A DNA stretch of 36,924 nt, taken from positions 1 through 36,924 of the forward strand of contig DASTBI010000080.1 of NCBI GenBank assembly GCA_035712145.1, given 5' to 3'. Positions 22,527-29,575 of this stretch are shown here, piece after piece. How positions within the stretch are numbered: the first letter of the stretch is position 1; the number at the start of each line of letters is the position of its first letter. The notes beneath the pieces were generated by a model that was not told the origin of the DNA, searched no databases, and worked only from the letters and a program-made list of their open reading frames with translations. Source of the DNA: Candidatus Eisenbacteria bacterium. GTDB taxonomy: Bacteria; Eisenbacteria; RBG-16-71-46. A program made the translations under genes and the position numbers.

Positions 22527-23825
22527 ATGTCGACCTCCTGGCGACGCGCTGGCATCCGATCTCGCGTGGCGAACGGATGGGGCGATTCCTTCCCGGTCCG
22601 TGGGGTGGTTGCCCCAGGCTTCGAGCAGGTGCGCGACGAGTTCCAGCGCAACTTCTCCGAGCGAGGCGAGATCGGCGCGGCCGTTTCGGCGTACTGGCAT
22701 GGCGACCAGGTGGTCGACCTGTGGGGCGGCCGCCGGTCGGTGACAAGCGCGTCGCCATGGGAAGCAGCCACCATGGTCCTCGTGAATTCCACCACGAAAG
22801 GCGTCTCGGCGATGACGCTGGCGGTCGCGAACGCACGCGGGTGGCTCGACTACGAGGCGCCCGTCGCGCGCTACTGGCCCGAGTTCGCGCAGAACGGGAA
22901 GGAACGCGTGACGGTTCGTCAGCTGCTCGGCCACGAGGCCGGGCTCGTGTGTCTCGACGAAAAGCTCACGATCGACCGGCTACGCGACCTCGACGCGCTG
23001 GCCGACCTGCTCGCCCGCCAGGAACCGGCGTGGATGCCCGGCACTCGGCGCGGCTATCACGCGATGACCGTCGGGCTCTACATGCAGGAGCTGATCCGCC
23101 GCACCGACCCTGCACACCGGACCCTCGGCCGATTCTTCCGCGAGGAGATTGCCGTGCCGCTCAGCCTCGACTTCTTCATCGGGCTGCCGCCCGGGATTCC
23201 TGCGGAGCGACTCGCGACACTCGTGCCGTTTTCGACCGGCCGAGCGCTCCGAGCCCTGCCGAACACTCCGCCCCCCCTGCTGCTGCGCGTGCTCTGGCCC
23301 TGGTCGCTGCTACGCAAATCGATGCTCTCGCTGTCCGCTCAGCCCAACGACCGGCGCTGGCTCGAGATCGAGGTGCCGGCGGGCAACGGCGTGGGCACCG
23401 CCCGCGCGCTCGCGCGCCTGTACTCGGTATTCGCCGAAGGTGGCGCCGAGCTCGGCGTCGGACCCGCGACCCTGGAGGCCATCACCGCGCCGGTTCCGAA
23501 CCTCGGGAAAGACGTCGTGATGGGAGTGCCCAGCTACTTCGCGCTCGGCTTCCTGCGCCCGGGGCCCGACCCGGCCTTCGGCTCGAGCTCACGCGCGTTC
23601 GGCGCACCCGGCGCGGGAGGCTCGTTCGCGTTCGCCGACCCCGACGCACGGCTCGGGTATGCCTACGTCATGAACAAGATGGACTACCACATGATCGACG
23701 ACCCACGGGAGAAGGCCCTTCGGGACGCGATCTACCGCTCGATGGCGGCGCTCGACCGTTACCCTCGACGTCGGTCCGGGAAGGCGCCGCACGCGGAACT
23801 GGAGCCGAGCGCGAGCCCGGCGTGA
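22527..23825 (+). CDS. serine hydrolase, beta-lactamase/class C-like (family VIII esterase)
   Basis: A 432-residue serine hydrolase with the S-x-x-K nucleophile motif STTKG (about residue 90), YHAM in the place of the Y-x-N motif, and a C-terminal GAPGAGGSFAFADPDARLGYAYVMNKM block common in this group (LACTB/EstB-like). It probably hydrolyses esters or amides; beta-lactam activity is not implied. No signal peptide is seen. ATG 22527 has AGGGAG at 9 bases; GTG 22518 lies inside that site. It starts a three-gene operon with the DUF998 protein (4 bases apart) and a nucleotidyltransferase. Confidence 0.88.
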   Translation: MSTSWRRAGIRSRVANGWGDSFPVRGVVAPGFEQVRDEFQRNFSERGEIGAAVSAYWHGDQVVDLWGGRRSVTSASPWEAATMVLVNSTTKGVSAMTLAVANARGWLDYEAPVARYWPEFAQNGKERVTVRQLLGHEAGLVCLDEKLTIDRLRDLDALADLLARQEPAWMPGTRRGYHAMTVGLYMQELIRRTDPAHRTLGRFFREEIAVPLSLDFFIGLPPGIPAERLATLVPFSTGRALRALPNTPPPLLLRVLWPWSLLRKSMLSLSAQPNDRRWLEIEVPAGNGVGTARALARLYSVFAEGGAELGVGPATLEAITAPVPNLGKDVVMGVPSYFALGFLRPGPDPAFGSSSRAFGAPGAGGSFAFADPDARLGYAYVMNKMDYHMIDDPREKALRDAIYRSMAALDRYPRRRSGKAPHAELEPSASPA

Positions 23826-23829
23826 GCCC

Positions 23830-24567
23830 ATGAGGACGACCTTGGAAGTCACGGCCGTGAACCCAGCAGGCGAACAACCGGCGACGTCGCCGATGCGAAC
23901 CATCCTGCTGCTCTGCGGAGTCGCATCGTCGTTTCTCTACGTCGCGATGAACGTGCTCGCCGCAAGACGCTACGAAGGTTACAGCTTGATCTCGCACACC
24001 ATCAGCGAGCTGTCCGCGATCGGGGCTCCGTCGCGGTCCCTCTGGGTCTCGCTGGGGCTGGTATGGAACCTGATGATGATGGCGTTCGGTGCAGGCGTCT
24101 GGGGATCGGGCGGCCGCCATCGTTCCCTTCGCGTCGTCGGAGTCCTGCTGGTCGCCTTCGGCGCGATCGGCTTCGTCTGGCCGCCGATGCACCAGCGCGG
24201 CCAGGGCTTCACCCTCACCGACACCATGCACATCGTGGTCTCCATGGTGGCCGTGCTCCTGATGCTCCTCGCCATGGTGATCGGTTCGGTGGCTCTCGGC
24301 AGGGCATTCCGACTCTACTCGTTCTTCAGCATCTTGCTGTTCGTGGTGTTCGGCATCCTGATCGGCATGGACGGTCCGCGCGTCGCGGCGAACCTGCCGA
24401 CCCCATGGGCCGGGCTGACGGAACGCATCAATACCGGCGTCTTCCTGCTTTGGCTGGTCGTGCTGGCCCTCGCGCTCTTGCGGGGCAAGGGAATGGAGGG
24501 GCAGGCGGGTACGGGGCCGCTCTCGGCCCGGAGCCCCACGCCCTCAAGGGACAGCGTCACGGTATGA
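23830..24567 (+). CDS. DUF998 six-helix membrane protein
   Basis: A 245-residue protein with six predicted helices (about 23-45, 62-82, 95-112, 130-152, 158-176, 198-216) and the DUF998 hallmarks ISHTISELSAIGAPSR after helix 1 and PPMHQRG between helices 3 and 4. Function unknown. It follows the hydrolase by 4 bases and its stop overlaps the next start (ATGA), so it is the middle gene of the operon. Confidence 0.85.
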   Translation: MRTTLEVTAVNPAGEQPATSPMRTILLLCGVASSFLYVAMNVLAARRYEGYSLISHTISELSAIGAPSRSLWVSLGLVWNLMMMAFGAGVWGSGGRHRSLRVVGVLLVAFGAIGFVWPPMHQRGQGFTLTDTMHIVVSMVAVLLMLLAMVIGSVALGRAFRLYSFFSILLFVVFGILIGMDGPRVAANLPTPWAGLTERINTGVFLLWLVVLALALLRGKGMEGQAGTGPLSARSPTPSRDSVTV

Positions 24568-25430
24568 GACGTCGATGGGTCATCCTGCTCGCCGGTGGTG
24601 AAGGAAGGCGCGTGCAGGAGCTCACCAGGGATGACGCCGGAAGTCCGGCTCCGAAGCAGTTCTGCCGCTGCGGCGGCGATCGCACCTTGTTGCAGCGCGC
24701 GCTTCGTCGGGCTCGGATCCTGACCGACGACACCTGCGTGGTCCCCGTGGTCCAGGCAGCGCATCGGCGCTGGTGGGAGCCCGAGCTCGCGGAGATGCCG
24801 CGAGAGAACGTGATCGAGGAGCCGGAAAACCGGGGCACGGCGGTGGCGATCCTGCGCGCGCTGCACCACGTCCTCTCCCGCGATCACGCCGCCGACGTGG
24901 TCCTGCTCCCCACGGACCACGCGGCCGAGAACGAGGATGTCCTGTGCGACTCGATCGGCCGGGCCGCTGAGGCCGCGGCAGAGTGGCCGCGCCATGTGAT
25001 CCTCCTGGGCATGGAGGCGGAAGGGATGAACGAGGGCCACGGCTGGATCGTGGCCGAGGCGAGCCGTCGGGGCGAGACCGCCGCCGTCAGGGGCTTCTAC
25101 GAGAAACCGGATTCGCATGCGGCCAGACGTCTCGCGCACAGCGGGGCCCTGATCAGCACCTTCATCATGGCGGCACGAGGTTCCACGTTGAGCCGCTTGT
25201 ACTCCATGGTCCTGCCCGAACTGGTGCGGCCGGCGGCGTCAGGAGACTCGGGGCCAGGCGGTCCTCCGAGTCGAGACTTCTCCCGAGACTTCCTGGAGCG
25301 CTCCGCACACCACCTGCGGGTTCTGCACGGCCGGCCATGCGGTTGGAGCGATCTCGGCACTCCGGCTCGGCTGCGCGCGTGGGTCGCGAAGGAATCCGCG
25401 TCCATTCAGAGCGCCTTGGCGTCGCGCTGA
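24564..25430 (+). CDS. mannose-1-phosphate guanylyltransferase-like nucleotidyltransferase
   Basis: A 288-residue enzyme that should make an NDP-sugar from a sugar 1-phosphate. The N-terminal LLAGGEGRRVQELTR is the nucleotide-binding loop, PKQFCRCGG the conserved PKQ, EEPENRGTAVAI the E-P-x-x-R-x-T segment, and VLLPTDH the metal Asp region. It is ManC-like but has no C-terminal isomerase (cupin) domain. ATG 24564 overlaps the DUF998 stop. No other sugar-nucleotide gene is nearby, so the pathway it feeds is not evident. Confidence 0.85.
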   Translation: MRRRWVILLAGGEGRRVQELTRDDAGSPAPKQFCRCGGDRTLLQRALRRARILTDDTCVVPVVQAAHRRWWEPELAEMPRENVIEEPENRGTAVAILRALHHVLSRDHAADVVLLPTDHAAENEDVLCDSIGRAAEAAAEWPRHVILLGMEAEGMNEGHGWIVAEASRRGETAAVRGFYEKPDSHAARRLAHSGALISTFIMAARGSTLSRLYSMVLPELVRPAASGDSGPGGPPSRDFSRDFLERSAHHLRVLHGRPCGWSDLGTPARLRAWVAKESASIQSALASR

Positions 25431-25446
25431 TCTCCGAAGGGTGTTT

Positions 25447-25836
25447 TCACCGTGCGCGCATCATGGCCTCGTAGCCGCCCGCATTGACCGCGTTCGTGAA
25501 ACCCAGCTCCTCGAGAGCCTTCTGGGCGATCCCCGACCGCCGACCGGATCGGCAGTAGAGCACGACCGGGCGAGACTTGTCGGCAGGCAGCTCGGCCAGC
25601 CGCGTGGTGATCTGATCGTACGGAATGTTCAACGCACCCTGCAGATGGCCCTCCTGGAACTCCACGTCCGTCCGCACGTCGACGAGGGTGGCCCCTTCGT
25701 CGATCATCTTCCACGCGATCTCCTCGATGGGGCGCGAGGCCGCGGGACCGCTCGCCGGCACCGAGGACTTCGCGCAACCCGCGAACGCCAGGATCAGGGC
25801 TGCCGCGCAGGTCATCCGCCACTGGAACGCAGTCAT
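25447..25836 (-). CDS. rhodanese-domain lipoprotein
   Basis: A 129-residue single-domain rhodanese with a lipoprotein signal (LILAFAGC, lipid-modified Cys near residue 21). The catalytic loop CRSGRRSG carries Cys95, and DVRTDVEFQEGHLQGALNIP is the usual rhodanese lead. It should act as a membrane-bound sulfur carrier outside the cytoplasmic membrane. ATG 25836 follows GGAGGTGGACG; the frame to 25878 adds a basic stretch before the signal and is rejected. It follows PEP synthase by 51 bases in the same direction and may share its transcript. It converges with the nucleotidyltransferase gene (16 bases). Confidence 0.92.
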   Translation of the reverse strand: MTAFQWRMTCAAALILAFAGCAKSSVPASGPAASRPIEEIAWKMIDEGATLVDVRTDVEFQEGHLQGALNIPYDQITTRLAELPADKSRPVVLYCRSGRRSGIAQKALEELGFTNAVNAGGYEAMMRAR

Positions 25837-25887
25837 CGTCCACCTCCTCGACCGGCTCTTCGGAAGCGAGTCGCTCATGCGAGCACG

Positions 25888-28368
25888 TTACCGCACTCTC
25901 ACGCTGTCCGGCTCCGCCTCGATCGCCGGCGAGGCGACCCGCGAGTCGGCTGCCGAAGTCGTCCGCTTCAGAGTCTTCTCCACCTCGAGCACGAGCTGGG
26001 TGGTCTTCAGCACCGTGTCCGGGTTCAGGCTGATCGAGTCGATGCCGATCCGCACCAGGAACTCGGCGACTTCCGGGTAATCGGAAGGCGCCTGGCCGCA
26101 GATCCCCGAGTGCCGCTTGTTGCGGCGGGCGCCCTCGACCGCCTGGCGCAGCATCTCCATCACTCCGGGATCGCGCTCGTCGAAGTCGAACGCCACCGTC
26201 TCCGAGTCCCGGTCGACTCCGAGCACGAGCTGCGTGAGATCGTTCGAGCCGATCGAGAAGCCGTCGAAGACGCGCGCGAATTCGTCGATCGAGACGACAT
26301 TGTTCGGAATCTCGCACATGCAGTAGATCTCGAGCCCGTTCTCGCCGCGCCGCAGGCCATGAGCGGCCATGACGTCCAGCACTTTCCGCGCTTCGTCGAC
26401 CCGGCGGCAGAATGGAATCATCAGCACGACGTTGCGGAGCCCCATCTCCTCGCGCACCCGGCGCATCGCCGCGCACTCGAGCGCGAAGCCTTCCTGGTAC
26501 GCCGGATGCGCGTAGCGCGCGGCGCCGCGGAACCCCAGCATCGGGTTGCTCTCCAGAGGCTCGAACACCTTGCCACCGAGCAGCGAGGCATACTCGTTGG
26601 TCTTGAAATCGGAGAGCCGGACGATCACTGGCTTGGGGTGGAACGCGGCCGCGATCATTCCGACGCCTTCGGACAGCTTTCGCACGAAGTAATCCGTCGG
26701 GCTGGGGTCATGCTTGGTCAGCGCCGCGAGCGCCGCTCGCTCCCCGGGGTCCTCGACGCGCTCGGGATGGATCAGCGCCATCGGGTGGGCCTTGATCTCC
26801 TCACTGATGATGAACTCGAGGCGAGCCAGTCCCACTCCGTCGTTGGGGATGAAGCTGGTGCGGAAGGCCAGGTCCGGGTTGCCGAGATTGACCATGATGG
26901 ACGTCGCCGGGCGCTCGAACCTCCCGAGGTCGACCCGGCGCACCTCGAACGGCACGCGGCCCTCGTAGACTCGACCACTCTCGCCCTCGGCGCACGACAC
27001 CGTGACCTGCTGTCCGGTGCGGATCCGTTCCGTGGCTCCCGGCGCCCCGATCACCGCGGGAACGCCGACTTCACGCGCGACGATGGCCGCGTGGCAGGTC
27101 CTGCCCCCGCGGTTGGTGACGATGGCGGCGGCGCGCTTCATCACCGGTTCCCAATCGGGCGTCGTGATATCCGCCACCAGGACCTCGCCATCCCGGAAGT
27201 CGTGGAGCTCCGAGACGTTTCGGATGATATGCGCTTCCCCGGTCGCGACCTTCTCGCCGACGGCACGACCTTCGACGAGCACCGGTCCCTTGCCGGTCAG
27301 CTCGTAGGCCTCGAGCACCTGGATGGCCCGGCGGGAGACCGCGGTCTCCGGCCGCGCCTGCAAGAGATAGAGCTGGCCGTCCTGGCCGTCCTTGGCCCAC
27401 TCCATGTCCATGGGCATGGGCCGTCCCGCCTGCTCGCTGTAGTGCCGCTCGGTCCTGATCGCGTAGTCCGCGAGCGCCAGCACCTCGGCGTCGGTCAGGC
27501 AGAAGCGCTCGCGTTCCTCCTGGGACGTAGGGACGTTGCGTGTCGCCTCGCGGCTGCCGCCCGTGGCGTACACCATCTTGATCTTCTTCTCCCCGAGTCG
27601 CCGCTTGAGGACCGCGCGATAGCCTCGCTCGTAGGTGGGCTTGTGCACGTAGAACTCGTCGGGCGCCACGGTCCCCTGGACGACGTTCTCTCCCAGGCCG
27701 AAGGCGCCGGTGATGAAGACCACGTCGCGGAAACCGCTTTCGGTGTCGAGCGAGAACATCACCCCAGCCGCCGACAGATCGGCGCGGACCATCTTCTGGA
27801 CGCCGACCGAAAGTCCCAGCGCGAAGTGATCGAAACCGCGTTCGTGCCGATAGTGGATGGCCCGATCGGTGAAGGCGCTGGCGAAGCAACGACGGACGGC
27901 CTCGAGCAGCGACGCCTCGCCCCTGACGTTGAGGTAGGTCTCATGCTGCCCGGCGAAGCTTGCGGTCGGAAGGTCCTCGGCGGTCGCCGAGCTCCTCACC
28001 GCCACCGTCATCTCAGGACCGTACTCGTCGTGCAACCGGTGATAAGCGGCCAGGACCTCTGCCTGCAGATCCGCAGGGATGCCCGCCCCGTACACGATGT
28101 CCCGCGCCTGCTTCGCCCGCGTCGCCAGCTCGGCCACATTGGACGGGTCGAGCGAACCGAGCGTGGAGCGCAGCTTCTCCCAGGCCCCGGCCTGGGAGAG
28201 CGCAGCCCGATACGCGTCCGCCGTGACGGCGAATCCGTTGGGAACGAGGACGCCCTGTGGCCGCAGCGCTCGATAGAGCTCGCCCAGGGAGGCGTTCTTC
28301 CCTCCCACGAGCGGCACGTCGGACAAGCCGAGCTCGCTCAAGAACCGCACGTACCGGGTTGGGGCCAT
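25888..28368 (-). CDS. ppsA: phosphoenolpyruvate synthase
   Basis: An 826-residue enzyme (E. coli PpsA is 792) that makes PEP from pyruvate, ATP and water, the entry to gluconeogenesis. The N-terminal ATP-grasp domain begins LVGGKNASLGEL and has VAVRSSATAEDLPTASFAGQHET. The phosphohistidine domain has GGRTCHAAIVARE with His426. The PEP/pyruvate barrel has GFRGAARY, MIPFCRRVDEA, MCEIPNN, SIGSNDLTQLVLGVDRD and SGICGQAPSDYP. ATG 28368 follows GGAG at 8 bases. Two sigma-54 promoter cores precede it, so it appears to be stress-controlled. The usual regulatory kinase gene (ppsR) is not adjacent. With formate dehydrogenase it could help run carbon metabolism during starvation. Confidence 0.95.
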   Translation of the reverse strand: MAPTRYVRFLSELGLSDVPLVGGKNASLGELYRALRPQGVLVPNGFAVTADAYRAALSQAGAWEKLRSTLGSLDPSNVAELATRAKQARDIVYGAGIPADLQAEVLAAYHRLHDEYGPEMTVAVRSSATAEDLPTASFAGQHETYLNVRGEASLLEAVRRCFASAFTDRAIHYRHERGFDHFALGLSVGVQKMVRADLSAAGVMFSLDTESGFRDVVFITGAFGLGENVVQGTVAPDEFYVHKPTYERGYRAVLKRRLGEKKIKMVYATGGSREATRNVPTSQEERERFCLTDAEVLALADYAIRTERHYSEQAGRPMPMDMEWAKDGQDGQLYLLQARPETAVSRRAIQVLEAYELTGKGPVLVEGRAVGEKVATGEAHIIRNVSELHDFRDGEVLVADITTPDWEPVMKRAAAIVTNRGGRTCHAAIVAREVGVPAVIGAPGATERIRTGQQVTVSCAEGESGRVYEGRVPFEVRRVDLGRFERPATSIMVNLGNPDLAFRTSFIPNDGVGLARLEFIISEEIKAHPMALIHPERVEDPGERAALAALTKHDPSPTDYFVRKLSEGVGMIAAAFHPKPVIVRLSDFKTNEYASLLGGKVFEPLESNPMLGFRGAARYAHPAYQEGFALECAAMRRVREEMGLRNVVLMIPFCRRVDEARKVLDVMAAHGLRRGENGLEIYCMCEIPNNVVSIDEFARVFDGFSIGSNDLTQLVLGVDRDSETVAFDFDERDPGVMEMLRQAVEGARRNKRHSGICGQAPSDYPEVAEFLVRIGIDSISLNPDTVLKTTQLVLEVEKTLKRTTSAADSRVASPAIEAEPDSVRVR

Positions 28369-28426
28369 GTCTTCATCTCCGAGGTGGACCCGTTGCGCCG
28401 TTCGACCGGTTGTGCCCAGCAGGATC

Positions 28427-28441
28427 GCATGCGCTGTGCCA
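28427..28441 (-). promoter_or_regulatory. proximal sigma-54 promoter of ppsA
   Basis: On the minus strand: TGGCACA-GCGC-ATGC, with TC before it. Spacing is correct. Predicted start near 28415 gives a leader of about 47 bases. Confidence 0.8.
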
Positions 28442-28458
28442 GAGCCGAGCGCTTCCAT

Positions 28459-28579
28459 GAGGCCTTCGGTCGTGAGTTACCGGCGCCCGAAGGAGAGATT
28501 GCGGCACAGACGCACGGAATCGCTGCCATCAAGGCAGGTCGGCTGCCAATCCTGGCGGTCCAGCGGGAGCTCCAGGCAC
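28459..28579. other. spacer upstream of ppsA with an inverted repeat
   Basis: Between ppsA promoter and the end of the focA-like gene. It holds CCTTCGG (28463-28469) facing CCGAAGG (28487-28493), which could be an activator site or a hairpin, and the distal sigma-54 core at 28534-28548. No gene is seen. Confidence 0.5.
28534..28548 (-). promoter_or_regulatory. distal sigma-54-like promoter of ppsA
   Basis: TGGCAGC-CGAC-CTGC on the minus strand matches the TGGCA and TGC cores with correct spacing, but has CAGC in place of CACG. It points to ppsA, 166 bases upstream of its ATG, behind the proximal site. Confidence 0.5.
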
Positions 28580-29401
28580 TCAGGTCATGGGGTCGCGACT
28601 CGCTCGCGCGCCACGGAGATAGGCGAGCCAGTAGACCCCGGCGACCAGCATGGTCCCTCCCACGATGTTGCCCCCCGTGACCACGATCAGGTTCCTCGCG
28701 GCCCCGGCCCACGAGATGGTCTCTCGCCCGTCCAGCACGAGTCCGAAGGGCAGGAGGAACCAGTTCGCGATCGAATGCTCGAAGCCCATGGCCACGAAGG
28801 CTGCGATCGGGAACAGAATCGCGAGGATCTTGTCGGTGACGCTGCGTCCGCCCATGGTCAGCCAGACGGCCAGACAGACGAGTGCGTTGCACAGGACGCC
28901 GCGCGCGAACCCCTCCAGGATGGAGAGGTTCGCCTTGGTCTGGGCAATCTCGATCGCCGTATCCCGCACCGTCCCACCACCGAGGCCGGCCACGTTGGCG
29001 CACCACGCGAGCAGCACGGTTCCGAGACAACCCATCACGTTTCCGGCATAGGCCAGGAGCCAGTTGCGCAGCATCTCGCGCGTGCGGATTCGCCCGCTCG
29101 CCCAGGCCATGGCGAGCAGGTTGTTGCCGGTGAACAGCTCGGCTCCTGCGACCACCGTCAGGATCAGGCCGAGGCAGAAGCCGAGGCCGCCCACCATCCG
29201 GGTGACGCCAAAGCCGAGTTGGGACCCGGTGACCAGGACGGTGAAGAAGAGCGCTCCCAGCGAGATGAATGCTCCCGCCAGCACCGCGAGGACCAACACC
29301 GTCAGTGCATCGGTACGGGCCTTGGAGACGCCGCCGAGTTCGACCAGACTCGCGATCTCGCGTGGCGCGTAGGCCTCGACCGATACATCCTTGACGATCA
29401 T
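28580..29401 (-). CDS. formate/nitrite transporter (FocA/NirC family)
   Basis: A 273-residue channel protein with six hydrophobic segments and family blocks: GFCLGLILTVVAGAELFTGNNLLAMAWASGRI near the second and third helices, GNVMGCLGTVLLAW, LCNALVCLAVWL, FVAMGFEHSIANWF with the conserved His, and GNIVGGTMLVAGVYW. The Asn-His pattern fits anion channels for formate, nitrite or hydrosulfide. With a formate dehydrogenase in the same window, formate is the best guess. ATG 29401 lacks a strong ribosome site but overlaps the stop of a 19-codon frame (29398-29457) that has one, so translation may be coupled. It diverges from the ATPase gene. Confidence 0.92.
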   Translation of the reverse strand: MIVKDVSVEAYAPREIASLVELGGVSKARTDALTVLVLAVLAGAFISLGALFFTVLVTGSQLGFGVTRMVGGLGFCLGLILTVVAGAELFTGNNLLAMAWASGRIRTREMLRNWLLAYAGNVMGCLGTVLLAWCANVAGLGGGTVRDTAIEIAQTKANLSILEGFARGVLCNALVCLAVWLTMGGRSVTDKILAILFPIAAFVAMGFEHSIANWFLLPFGLVLDGRETISWAGAARNLIVVTGGNIVGGTMLVAGVYWLAYLRGARASRDPMT

Positions 29402-29457
29402 CGTTCGAACCACCGCGCCGGCGCGGACATCGCTCCAAACAAGACCAGGCCGCTCAT
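29398..29457 (-). CDS. possible leader peptide of the focA-like gene
   Basis: A short frame (19 residues, MSGLVLFGAMSAPARWFER) starts at 29457 with GGAG 7 bases upstream and ends with TGA overlapping the ATG of the channel gene (ATGA). It may only serve to load ribosomes. No family match. The frame is open further upstream, so it could also be the end of a longer relic. Confidence 0.3.
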   Translation of the reverse strand: MSGLVLFGAMSAPARWFER

Positions 29458-29575
29458 GTCGTATCTCCGCGAGGCGAAATAGGCGATGCTCGCTCCCCAG
29501 GAAATCCTGCACCGCGTCTCCGGTCGGAGAATGCGGGCAACATGAAAGCACAGGCTGGACTCGAGCTGCATCCCC

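Noticed and set aside
29535-29549. GGGCAAC-ATGA-AAGC as a sigma-54 promoter of the Ca2+-type ATPase
   Set aside because: Spacing fits, but four core positions differ and the leader would be only about 15 bases; kept as a weak note only.
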